DNA of 8,073 nucleotides from CAYOBW01 sp964402115 (GTDB taxonomy: Bacteria; Verrucomicrobiota; Kiritimatiellia; UBA8416; CAYOBW01). This document shows, in pieces, positions 1-6,723 of the stretch. The DNA lies in contig CAYOBW010000318.1 of assembly GCA_964402115.1 (NCBI GenBank), forward strand, positions 1 to 8,073, written 5' to 3'. Made by a program: the position numbers and the translations under genes. The notes under the pieces were generated by a model that worked only from the letters and a program-made list of their open reading frames with translations, did no database searches and had not been told where the DNA came from. How positions within the stretch are numbered: position 1 is the first letter of the stretch; each line of letters begins with the position of its first letter.

Positions 1-1
1 G

Positions 2-1678
2 CACGACGGCGGGTTTCTGCTCGACATGGGCCGCAACTACACCGGCTGGTTCGAGCTGGCCCTGCCCGACGACACGCCGCGCGGCGCGAAGATCACGCTG
101 GAGTTCGCGGACAAGCAGTTCCCCAACGGCACCTTCCAGGTCTACGGCCAGCACAGCGAGTACGTCGCGCGGGGCGGCGGCGGCGAGCGGTTCCGCAACC
201 GGTTCAACTACGCCGCGGGCCGCTACGTCATCGCCAGGGGCCTGCCGCGGGCGCCGAAGCCGGACGAGATCAAGGGATGGCTGGTCACCACCGCCTACGA
301 GCAAGGCTCGAATTTTTCCTGCGACAATCCGCTGCTGAACCAGATCCACGACATGATGTGCTGGACCTACAAGTGCTTGAGCCTTGGCGGCTACACGGTC
401 GACTGCCCGCACCGCGAGCGGTTGGGCTATGGCGGCGACTCGGGCACCTCAATGGAAATGGGCATGCTCAACTTCCGCACGGGGCCGTTCTACGCCAAGT
501 GGGCGGCCGACTGGTGCGACGCCCAGAACGCGGCGGGCGACGTGCCCTACACCGCGCCCTTCTCGCAGTATGCCGGCGGCGGGCCGGCCTGGAGCGGCTT
601 CTGCATCACCATGCCCTGGCAGGTCTACCTCACGAACGGCGACCGGCGGCCGCTTGAACAGGGCTGGCCGGTCATGCAGAAGTGGCTGGCGTTCATCGAG
701 ACGAAAATGGGCGACGGCCTGCTGCAGCCGTATGTGGGCATCGGCTGCGCCCGCTCCCCGGAATGGAACTTCCTGGGCGACTGGGTGCCGCCGGGGCGCA
801 AGCAGAGCGGGGGGCGGGTCGACGACCGCTCTACGCTATTTTTCAACAACTGTTACCTCGTATACTGCCTGCAGTTGGCCGGCAAGATCGGTCGCATCGT
901 GGGCGATGAGGCGCAGGCCGGGATCTACGCCACACGGGCGAAGGAACTCGCCGCGCGGCTGCATGCGCGCTTCCTGAATCCCGACGGCGCCACCTATGCC
1001 AACGGCGAGCAGGCCTATCTCGTGATGCCGCTCCTGTTCGACATGACCCCGCCGGACGTCGCGCCCCGCGTCATGGCCGCGCTGGAGCACGACATCAGGG
1101 TCACGCGCAAGGGCCACCTGAACACCGGCATGCACGGCAACTACTTCATGGCCAAGTACCTGATCGACAAGCGGCGCAACGACCTGCTGATGCTGATGCA
1201 CACGCAGGAGGACTATCCCAGCTTCGGGCACATGCTCCGCAGCGGCGCGACCACGATCTGGGAGGAATGGGACGGCGACAACTCGCAGATCCACAACACG
1301 ATGATCTCGGTGGGCCTCTGGTTCATCGAGGGGCTGGCGGGCATCCGCTATGACGAGAAGGCTCCCGGGTTTCGGCATTTCATTGCCGCGCCCGGTGTCG
1401 AAAGCGGACTGAAGCGGGTCGAGGGTTCGCTGCTGACCGGCTACGGAAAGATCGCCAGCGCCTGGCGCGTCGAAGGCGACACGCTGACGTGGGACCTGAC
1501 CGTGCCGCCGAACACGACCGGGACCGTCGTCATCCCGGCGGCCGGACTCGACGCGGTTCGCGAAGGCGGCCAGCCCGCGGCGGCTCAGCCCGGCATCGCC
1601 CATGCGGCCGTCGACGGGGGCCTTTTCCGCGCCGAGGTGGCGTCCGGCACCTACCGCTTCACCAGCCGACTCCCGTGA
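2..1678 (+). CDS. Alpha-L-rhamnosidase, glycoside hydrolase family 78 (5'-truncated by window edge)
   Basis: Predicted to release terminal alpha-L-rhamnose from polysaccharides or glycosides by an inverting mechanism. The frame is open to the left edge, so the start and N-terminal modules are missing; about 558 residues are visible. Numbering from the Met at base 26, the fragment begins in the beta-sandwich domain that precedes the catalytic barrel (the stretch before and around NYTGWFEL matches the conserved GQN-x-x-GW region). The (alpha/alpha)6 barrel follows. It carries DCPHRERLGYGGD at 126-138 (acidic cluster, E131 as likely general acid), GDWVPPG at 251-257 and ATTIWEEWDGD at 408-418 (E413 as likely general base). 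A C-terminal beta-sandwich ends the protein. The acid motif is one residue shorter than the common DCPxRDER form, which suggests a distinct subfamily. No signal peptide can be judged. It converges on the UroD-like gene with a 51-bp gap. The family call is firm; the substrate is inferred. Confidence 0.93.
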   Translation, partial: HDGGFLLDMGRNYTGWFELALPDDTPRGAKITLEFADKQFPNGTFQVYGQHSEYVARGGGGERFRNRFNYAAGRYVIARGLPRAPKPDEIKGWLVTTAYEQGSNFSCDNPLLNQIHDMMCWTYKCLSLGGYTVDCPHRERLGYGGDSGTSMEMGMLNFRTGPFYAKWAADWCDAQNAAGDVPYTAPFSQYAGGGPAWSGFCITMPWQVYLTNGDRRPLEQGWPVMQKWLAFIETKMGDGLLQPYVGIGCARSPEWNFLGDWVPPGRKQSGGRVDDRSTLFFNNCYLVYCLQLAGKIGRIVGDEAQAGIYATRAKELAARLHARFLNPDGATYANGEQAYLVMPLLFDMTPPDVAPRVMAALEHDIRVTRKGHLNTGMHGNYFMAKYLIDKRRNDLLMLMHTQEDYPSFGHMLRSGATTIWEEWDGDNSQIHNTMISVGLWFIEGLAGIRYDEKAPGFRHFIAAPGVESGLKRVEGSLLTGYGKIASAWRVEGDTLTWDLTVPPNTTGTVVIPAAGLDAVREGGQPAAAQPGIAHAAVDGGLFRAEVASGTYRFTSRLP

Positions 1679-1729
1679 ACATGGCCTTGGCATCCTCATG
1701 ACCGGCCCAGTATTCAGGCTACATGGCGT

Positions 1730-2830
1730 TCACCGAAGCCCGTGTGCCGTTCTCATCAGGGCTTGCGCCTCGTCGACGCTGGCAGCCGTCGCCCAGAAGA
1801 ACAGGCGGTTTGGATCGAGCTCACGGCAGAGGATTTTGAGGTCCTCCACCTTGTCTGCATCGTCCCCGTGGGCGGGACCGTACAGCACTTGAACGGACTT
1901 CCCCGCGTCCTGGATCTGCTTCAACAGATCCAGCCAATGCGCGGCGGAGGGCTGGCCCGCGCCGTGGATCCACTGGATGCAGTCCAGCTTCTCAATCTCC
2001 AGCAGCCTGGGCACGTGGCGGATCGCAGCCGGCCCGTCCAGGTGGTAGAGGGAGTGGTCCACGCTGTTGATCGTCTCCAAGGTGTCCTGGAGACAGAACT
2101 CCTCGAACATGTCCGGGGAGATCATGCAGCTGAAGTCGTTCTGCCCGATGCAGAGAAAACGCTTGCGGCTCCAACCGGTGGTCCAGTTGGTCGTGCCCTG
2201 ACCCGCGGGGAGAACGATGCCCGAAACGACGTCGACGACCTGCTTGAACAACTCCGTCATGTCGCGCATAGCCCGGTTGATCGCCCCGGGTGATTCCAGC
2301 AGGTCCAACAGCAGGTTCTCGGCTCCGCGGATCGCACTCAAGCCGTCTATCCCCGTGTGCAGATCGGGGTAGGCGGTGACCCACCGGTCTCTTCCCCGCG
2401 CCACGGAAGCCCGCAGGATGTCCAGGTAGAGTGTCCACCAGCGGTTGTCCGGATCGATGGCGAACTTGGGGTGCTCCGACCAGTCCTTCACGAAGGGCCT
2501 CACCCAGGAGGTGGAATGCCTGGGCCGCAGGATCATCTCCGCCCCCAGCCAGGCGGCTGCCTGGTCTGGCCCAAGCCAGGGGTTGTGAATGGGCAGGGCA
2601 TCCCCGAAGTACCGGGAGTGGGAGAGGCTGTAGTCCGCAGCCTCGATCACGTACTGGACGTCAGTCCACAGTTCATCATCGGCCGTCGGCTCTGCGGGGG
2701 GGGTGCCCGGTATGGCATCCGGAACAGTGACCCACATCAGCGGGCCCTGCTCCAGTTCTCCGGTCCAGAACGCCTCGTTGCGCCGCAGCGCCCTCTGCAC
2801 CTGCCGATCATCGATCCAGATGGAGTGCAT
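1730..2830 (-). CDS. Uroporphyrinogen decarboxylase-fold (URO-D/MtaA-like) protein of unknown substrate
   Basis: A 366-residue cytoplasmic protein with no signal peptide or membrane segment, close to the usual length for the URO-D superfamily. The superfamily includes heme-pathway UroD and corrinoid methyltransferases of the MtaA/MtbA/CmuA type. Recognisable parts are a WxDxxY-like N-terminal region, DLHTGIDGLSAIRG (156-169), NDFSCMISPDMFEEF (231-245), YHLDGPAAIRH (262-272) and a C-terminal helix with SVDEAQALM. The segment YHLDG sits where methyltransferases carry the zinc motif HxC, so His263 is kept but Cys is replaced by Asp265. It is not expected to be the heme enzyme HemE. Relatives in Lentisphaerota and Planctomycetota are often labelled trimethylamine-corrinoid-like without experimental support. 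The ATG is preceded by GAGGAA at 2842-2847 (11-nt spacing). It lies 121 bp downstream of the XylR/AraC-type regulator on the same strand, with a putative operator between them, so sugar-responsive expression is likely. The reaction is unknown. Confidence 0.82.
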   Translation of the reverse strand: MHSIWIDDRQVQRALRRNEAFWTGELEQGPLMWVTVPDAIPGTPPAEPTADDELWTDVQYVIEAADYSLSHSRYFGDALPIHNPWLGPDQAAAWLGAEMILRPRHSTSWVRPFVKDWSEHPKFAIDPDNRWWTLYLDILRASVARGRDRWVTAYPDLHTGIDGLSAIRGAENLLLDLLESPGAINRAMRDMTELFKQVVDVVSGIVLPAGQGTTNWTTGWSRKRFLCIGQNDFSCMISPDMFEEFCLQDTLETINSVDHSLYHLDGPAAIRHVPRLLEIEKLDCIQWIHGAGQPSAAHWLDLLKQIQDAGKSVQVLYGPAHGDDADKVEDLKILCRELDPNRLFFWATAASVDEAQALMRTAHGLR

Positions 2831-2841
2831 AACCTTACTTC

Positions 2842-2847
2842 TTCCTC
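2842..2847 (-). promoter_or_regulatory. Ribosome binding site of the UroD-like gene
   Basis: GAGGAA on the minus strand lies 11 nt before the ATG at 2830. The spacing is slightly long. A second purine patch, AAGG (2833-2836), lies only 2 nt before the ATG and is too close to be the main site. Confidence 0.45.
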
Positions 2848-2899
2848 TGTTTCAGCAAGGCGCAACCGTAAGGTGGCCTGGGCGCAGACGACTACCACG

Positions 2900-2932
2900 G
2901 TTTGCGCACGTTGTGTTTCGCGTTTGCGCACG
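2900..2932 (-). promoter_or_regulatory. Putative AraC-family operator: two direct 11-bp half-sites, 22-bp period
   Basis: GTTTGCGCACG occurs at 2900-2910 and again, identically, at 2922-2932 (minus strand CGTGCGCAAAC). Two direct half-sites about two helical turns apart are the classic binding arrangement of AraC/XylR-family proteins. The pair lies 70-102 nt upstream of the UroD-like ATG and just beyond the 3' end of the regulator gene. Activator-dependent initiation at this promoter is therefore plausible. I see no strong -35/-10 pair between the operator and the ATG, which would suit activator dependence. The repeat is seen directly; the operator role is inferred. Confidence 0.6.
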
Positions 2933-2951
2933 GCGGCCCACGCGCAGCGGC

Positions 2952-4148
2952 CTACTTCTGCCGCCGCGTCGCGGCGCGGTACTCGCTCATGGTCATGTTG
3001 TAGTGCTTGCGGAACAGAAAGCCCAGGTGGCTCTCGCGGGCGAAATCGCACTGCCTGGCGATGTCGCCGATCGGGAGGTTGGTTTCCGCGAGCAGGGCGC
3101 AGACACGCTCCAGCTTGACGCGCCGGATTTCCTCCATGATGGTGCGCCCGACCACGGACTTGAAGCGGGTCTCGGCGTAGCGGCGCGATGAGCCGAACTG
3201 GCGCACGACGTCCGGCACGTGAATCGATTGGTGACCCACCTCGCGCCAGATGTACTCGCGCGCGCGCGCCACCTGCCTGTCGGCAATGGCCGTCGCATCG
3301 GTGGAGCGCCGGCGCACAACGCGGATCGGCTTGGCCCAGTAAACCCGCCTGCTGAACCGTCGCCCGCGCATCAGGGCGTCCAGGTGACCGGCCAGCAGGT
3401 AGCCCGTTTGCTCGCTGCTGGTCTGCATGCTCGAGAGGGTTGGCATGGTCGCTTCGCAGATGAAGGGATCGTCATCGACGCCGAGCACCGCCACCTCCTC
3501 CGGCACGGGGATGTCGGCATCCATGCAGGCGTCGAGCACCTGGCGCGCTCGGCCGTCCATGGCCGCGAACAGGGCGACGGGCTTCGTCAGGGACTTGAGC
3601 CAGGCATCCATGCGCGGTCGCTCGACCGCCCAATCGCGCCGTTCTTCCGCCGTCGGCAGGGGATACACGCTGCACGTGCTGCCGGCCGCTTCGACCGTCT
3701 CCTTGAAGCCCTGTTCCCGGGCCTGTGACCAGTAGACGTCGTGGGCCTCGCCCACGAAAGCGAATCGCTCAAAGTCGCGCTCCAGGAAGAACTGGGCGGC
3801 CTGTTGGCCCGTCGCGTACGAGTCGAACCTCATACAGGAACAGGTCGCAAGCGGATGGTCGGCCCTGAGCATCTCGGGATCGGGCTCCATGACGACGACA
3901 GGCACGCCCGTGCTGGCAATGGCCGTTGCTTCGCGCAGGGTGCAGGGGGCGGTGATGATGCCGGTGCACCCCCAGCGTTTCAGGTCCAGCAGCCGCTGTT
4001 CACCCGGGCGGCCTTCCATGCGGTAAAGACGCCAGGGGCCATTGACGCGCACATACCGGAGGATGCCTTCAAACACATCCCGGTGCCCCTTGAGCGTCAG
4101 CGGAATCTGCACCGCGACCTGCGGAACGTATGAGTGTCGAACAGTCAT
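2952..4148 (-). CDS. XylR-type transcriptional regulator: LacI-like ligand-binding domain plus AraC DNA-binding domain
   Basis: A 398-residue regulator. Residues ~9-275 form a periplasmic-binding-protein-like sensor fold: VPQVAVQIPL at the start, FAFVGEAH, the hinge-proximal stretch VAVLGVDDDPFICEATMPTLSSM (218-241; compare VxGxDDxPxxxxxxPxLTTV in LacI/XylR proteins). Residues ~290-392 hold the AraC double helix-turn-helix: first around IHVPDVVRQFGSSRRYAETRF, second around LPIGDIARQCDFARESHLGFLFRKHY. This domain order is that of E. coli XylR, which binds D-xylose, but the sugar here cannot be read from sequence; the nearby rhamnosidase suggests a rhamnose-type ligand. I chose ATG 4148 because the homologous core begins right after it. 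A TTG at 4175 would add nine residues, and neither start has an ideally spaced ribosome binding site (GGGAG lies 15 nt before ATG 4148). The likely operator is at 2900-2932. Confidence 0.9.
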   Translation of the reverse strand: MTVRHSYVPQVAVQIPLTLKGHRDVFEGILRYVRVNGPWRLYRMEGRPGEQRLLDLKRWGCTGIITAPCTLREATAIASTGVPVVVMEPDPEMLRADHPLATCSCMRFDSYATGQQAAQFFLERDFERFAFVGEAHDVYWSQAREQGFKETVEAAGSTCSVYPLPTAEERRDWAVERPRMDAWLKSLTKPVALFAAMDGRARQVLDACMDADIPVPEEVAVLGVDDDPFICEATMPTLSSMQTSSEQTGYLLAGHLDALMRGRRFSRRVYWAKPIRVVRRRSTDATAIADRQVARAREYIWREVGHQSIHVPDVVRQFGSSRRYAETRFKSVVGRTIMEEIRRVKLERVCALLAETNLPIGDIARQCDFARESHLGFLFRKHYNMTMSEYRAATRRQK

Positions 4149-4268
4149 GCGTGGCTGTTTCTTCTCCCACAGCAACAGGATGAAGGCAAGCGCAATCGGC
4201 AGGCCCGGAACTCGCGGATCAGGCCAACCAACGGGACCCCATGACAGCCAACGTCGCGAGGGTGCGCC

Positions 4269-5774
4269 TCACGTTCCCTTCTCAAGCCCGGCGGAACCTC
4301 GGTACGTTCCCTGCCTGGGCGCGGGGTAGTCCGCGTCTATCCGCCAGAGGCCGTCCGCCTCGCGCACGAGCGGTCTGCCCTTGTCGGCCCCGGGGCCGCG
4401 CTGGTCACGCAGCAGCAGGATCAGGTCGGAACTGACGGCCGGGTTGTCGTAGAAGTAGAAGTGGCTGCCGCGCCCGGAACCGGCCACGCGGGCGTCGATG
4501 AACTGGATGTCCGGCAGGTGCCGCAGCAGTTCTGCGCGCCGCGGAGACCGGTCACCGACATGGGACTGTCCCAGGCGGTCCTTGCTGCCGAAGAAGAAAC
4601 TGGCCAGGCGGAGGCGCAGGTCGGTGGGGGAAACATACAGCACCATCTGCTCCGGCACGCGCATGAGACGCTCCGCGCTGACCCGCTGCGTGCTCACCTC
4701 CAGGTCCATATCCGCCGCCGCCAGCACGAAGCAGCCGAGTTTCAGCACCCGCTGCGTATCGCCTCCCGTGGCGCGAATCTCGAGGTTCAGCTCCCGGATC
4801 GCGGCGAAGGCGGTGTCGGCCCCGCGGCTGTGGGCGATCAAGTGTACCTTGGCGATCCCGGGGCACCTCGCCAGGACCCGCAGGAAATGCTTGAGGTGGT
4901 AGACCGTGAACTCGCTCGACTCGCGGTTGTAATCGTAACCGGCGAGCGACTCTCCGCTGCCGTCGGACGGCCATGAGTAAACCACCGGAACGCCGCAGCG
5001 TCCCATGAAGTGCCAGAGACCCGCCATCACGTACGCGGGGGTTTCGAAATCGCTGCCCGCGCCGTGGATGTACACGTAGAGCTCTTTCTTGGGGGTGAGG
5101 GCCAGGCGTCCGGCCACCAGCGCCTTCAGCCGGGCTTCCGCCGCCATTCTTGCCTCGACGACTTCCGGAGACTCCACCCACTGGCCGTTCTGTTCGACCT
5201 CCCGGGTCGGGACCTGCGGGAACCTTCCCAACTCGCGCGTGTCAACCGTGCGCATGGGCACACGCCGCCGCCGTTCGGCAGAGCGGCTGACGGTCACGAG
5301 CTCGTCCCACGACATGCCCCGGCCGATGCCTACGGTCGTCAGCCCGAAGGCGAGCGACAGCGACCGCCGTGGCCCATACCGGGGGGCCTCGGCCGGAGGG
5401 CCTTCCGGCGCACGGTCGGTCAGGTAGAGCACCTCGACCGCATTCGTGCGGAAAGCCGGCGGCACCTGTGCGAACGGGTTGTCCGACGTGTGGCCATAGA
5501 GGTTGGGCGTGGGCATGAGCGAGGGCGTGGCACAGCCCGTTCCCAGGAAGACGATCGCGGCGAGTTGCGCGCAGAAAGCGAGAACGATCCGTCGGGGGCA
5601 AGCAGCCGAGCGCTCCCTCCGCCAACCCGCGCCGCGCTTCCGCGTGCCGGCGCAGCATTCCCCTGGCCACCGGTCCCCGACGCCGTGAAACCGTGCTGCT
5701 CCTGCATCCTCCCCAAACGCCGCAGGAACCACCGTTCTCGTGCCGAGTGTCCGGAGCTCCGTTGCCCTGACCAT
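4269..5774 (-). CDS. Predicted lipoprotein alpha/beta hydrolase (DUF900-like); N-terminus uncertain
   Basis: An alpha/beta-hydrolase of the DUF900 type, probably an esterase or lipase-like enzyme of unknown substrate, anchored in an envelope membrane. Numbering from ATG 5774 (501 residues): hydrophobic stretch IVLAFCAQLAAIVFLG with lipobox LGTGC (Cys81); family-typical VEVLYLTDRAP and RYGPRRSLSLAFGLTTVGIG; oxyanion segment YVYIHGAG (233-240); nucleophile elbow HLIAHSRGAD with Ser316; acid candidates Asp355/Asp357 in AAADMDLEV; catalytic His438 in GSHFYFYDNPAVSSDL. The catalytic core is complete. The start is the problem: a lipoprotein signal should begin 10-20 residues before its hydrophobic core, yet no ATG, GTG or TTG exists in frame there. 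The nearest are GTG 5732 and ATG 5774, leaving an odd arginine-rich pre-sequence. The frame stays open to 6149, but that part overlaps the methyltransferase gene and is not credible. The regulator gene follows 120 bp downstream on the same strand. Confidence 0.78.
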   Translation of the reverse strand: MVRATELRTLGTRTVVPAAFGEDAGAARFHGVGDRWPGECCAGTRKRGAGWRRERSAACPRRIVLAFCAQLAAIVFLGTGCATPSLMPTPNLYGHTSDNPFAQVPPAFRTNAVEVLYLTDRAPEGPPAEAPRYGPRRSLSLAFGLTTVGIGRGMSWDELVTVSRSAERRRRVPMRTVDTRELGRFPQVPTREVEQNGQWVESPEVVEARMAAEARLKALVAGRLALTPKKELYVYIHGAGSDFETPAYVMAGLWHFMGRCGVPVVYSWPSDGSGESLAGYDYNRESSEFTVYHLKHFLRVLARCPGIAKVHLIAHSRGADTAFAAIRELNLEIRATGGDTQRVLKLGCFVLAAADMDLEVSTQRVSAERLMRVPEQMVLYVSPTDLRLRLASFFFGSKDRLGQSHVGDRSPRRAELLRHLPDIQFIDARVAGSGRGSHFYFYDNPAVSSDLILLLRDQRGPGADKGRPLVREADGLWRIDADYPAPRQGTYRGSAGLEKGT

Positions 5775-5871
5775 TAAGTGTTCGCCGTTTAGAACGCGTT
5801 GATGTAGGATGGCGAGCATGGTAGCGTGTGAAAAGCGGGGAGCGTATCCCTCTCTGATCGAAAGTTGAGCG

Positions 5872-6441
5872 ATGAGTCTTGTTCGGATCATCCAGGTCGT
5901 GAACATCGTCTGGGTACTCTCGGAAGTCATCCTGGTGGTGTCCGCCCGTTGGAATCGCCGCAGCGCATTGCCCCGCGACCGGGGGTCCCGAACCCTCCTC
6001 TGGGGCGCCATCGGCGCCGGGCTCGCAGCCGGGACCGCACTACAAGGCGTCTCCTTCGCCAGTCTGCGGCTGCCGCAACCGTGGTTGCTCGGCTTCAGTC
6101 TGCTGCTGCTGCTGGCGGGGTTGGTCATCCGTTGGATCTCGATTCTCACCCTCGGTCAGTTCTTCAGCACCGGCGTGGCCGTTCATCCCGGCCACCGGCT
6201 GATCCGCACGGGCCTCTACCGCCTGGTTCGGCATCCCTCCTACAGCGGGCTCCTGCTGTTGATTCTCGGCCAGGGGCTCTCGTTCGGCAACTGGCTCAGC
6301 CTGGTCGTCAGCGTGGTCCCGTTCCTCGCGGCGCTGCTCTACCGCATCCGTGTGGAGGAAGCCTCCCTCGTGGAGGTCCTGGGGCCGGACTACATCGAGT
6401 ACTGCCGGTCGACGAAACGCCTGCTGCCCGGCCTATTCTAG
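5872..6441 (+). CDS. Membrane methyltransferase of the isoprenylcysteine carboxyl methyltransferase (ICMT/PEMT) family
   Basis: A 189-residue integral membrane protein. Hydrophobic segments lie at about residues 5-25, 43-63, 70-95 and a long C-terminal hairpin at 125-157. The family signature is intact: GLYRLVRHPSYSG (114-126), glutamates EE at 162-163, then GPDYIEYCRSTKRLLPGLF (171-189), the SAM-binding C-terminal end seen in ICMT and phospholipid N-methyltransferases. Bacterial members methylate isoprenoid, lipid or small hydrophobic acceptors; most are uncharacterised, so the substrate is unknown. Length is normal for the bacterial family and the start ATG precedes the first membrane segment directly, with only a weak purine-rich ribosome site (GAAAG about 8 nt upstream). 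It is divergent from the hydrolase gene, with 97 bp between the annotated starts. No clear -10/-35 pair was seen there. It stands alone on its strand and ends before a REP-like palindrome. Confidence 0.9.
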   Translation: MSLVRIIQVVNIVWVLSEVILVVSARWNRRSALPRDRGSRTLLWGAIGAGLAAGTALQGVSFASLRLPQPWLLGFSLLLLLAGLVIRWISILTLGQFFSTGVAVHPGHRLIRTGLYRLVRHPSYSGLLLLILGQGLSFGNWLSLVVSVVPFLAALLYRIRVEEASLVEVLGPDYIEYCRSTKRLLPGLF

Positions 6442-6481
6442 CGTGTTTTCATGCAACGTGCCGACATAGCGCGAAAGGGCT

Positions 6482-6554
6482 TGTTATTCCGAGCGCAGCG
6501 AGGAATCTCGGACTCGACGCGAGGCTGAGATCCTTCGCTTCGCTCAGGATGACA
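6482..6554. repeat. REP-like imperfect palindrome in a convergent intergenic gap
   Basis: Two 30-nt arms (6482-6511 and 6525-6554) are inverted complements with 7 mismatches, around a 13-nt centre. The left arm includes TTCCGAGCGCAGCGAGGAAT; the right arm is complementary to TCATCCTGAGCGAAGCGAAG. This sequence type is known as an abundant dispersed intergenic repeat in many unrelated bacteria. When wrongly translated it gives the tell-tale peptides SEAKDL or SAARNL seen in spurious proteins. It lies between the convergent methyltransferase and radical SAM genes, where it could fold in RNA and limit read-through. There is no U-tract of the kind needed for a standard intrinsic terminator. Confidence 0.8.
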
Positions 6555-6693
6555 CGAGCGCGTTTTGCAGGGTTACTTGCCTCACAGCACACCAGCCATC
6601 CGGCTGCATCGGCGCGTCGAGCATGGCCGGCACGTGGGCGCAGCCTGCTGCGCCGATCCCCATCGTCATCCACAGTCTGGCAAGCGTTTGCAT
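6544..6693 (-). CDS. Small 49-residue candidate lipoprotein or peptide following the radical SAM gene
   Basis: An ORF too short for ordinary gene calling. It starts with ATG 30 bp downstream of the radical SAM stop, preceded by GGGGA with 6-nt spacing. The N-terminus MQTLARLWMTMGIGAAGC resembles a short lipoprotein signal peptide with lipobox GAAGC (Cys18). The remainder, about 31 residues, is GC-rich and has one more Cys (35). The last codons and the TGA stop lie inside the REP-like repeat, so the original 3' end may have been lost. Being immediately behind a radical SAM gene, a modified-peptide precursor is an alternative, but there is no recognisable leader. It may equally be a chance ORF in GC-rich DNA. 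No homology can be judged from sequence alone. Confidence 0.3.
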   Translation of the reverse strand: MQTLARLWMTMGIGAAGCAHVPAMLDAPMQPDGWCAVRQVTLQNALVSS

Positions 6694-6723
6694 GGACGGT
6701 CCCCGGAAGGGTCCAGCCTTTCC

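Noticed and set aside
836..1699. 287-codon minus-strand open frame
   Set aside because: It is antisense to the rhamnosidase catalytic domain and its composition is that of a GC-driven shadow frame.
1679..1729. Bidirectional terminator between the convergent rhamnosidase and UroD-like genes
   Set aside because: I could not find a stable stem followed by a T-tract in this 51-bp gap.
2697..2703. Run of seven G as a possible frameshift site in the UroD-like gene
   Set aside because: The reading frame is continuous on both sides and gives family-like sequence, so no frameshift needs to be assumed.
5775..6149. In-frame upstream extension of the hydrolase ORF
   Set aside because: It runs antisense through the methyltransferase gene, which has an intact family signature, and shows no domain or signal features of its own.
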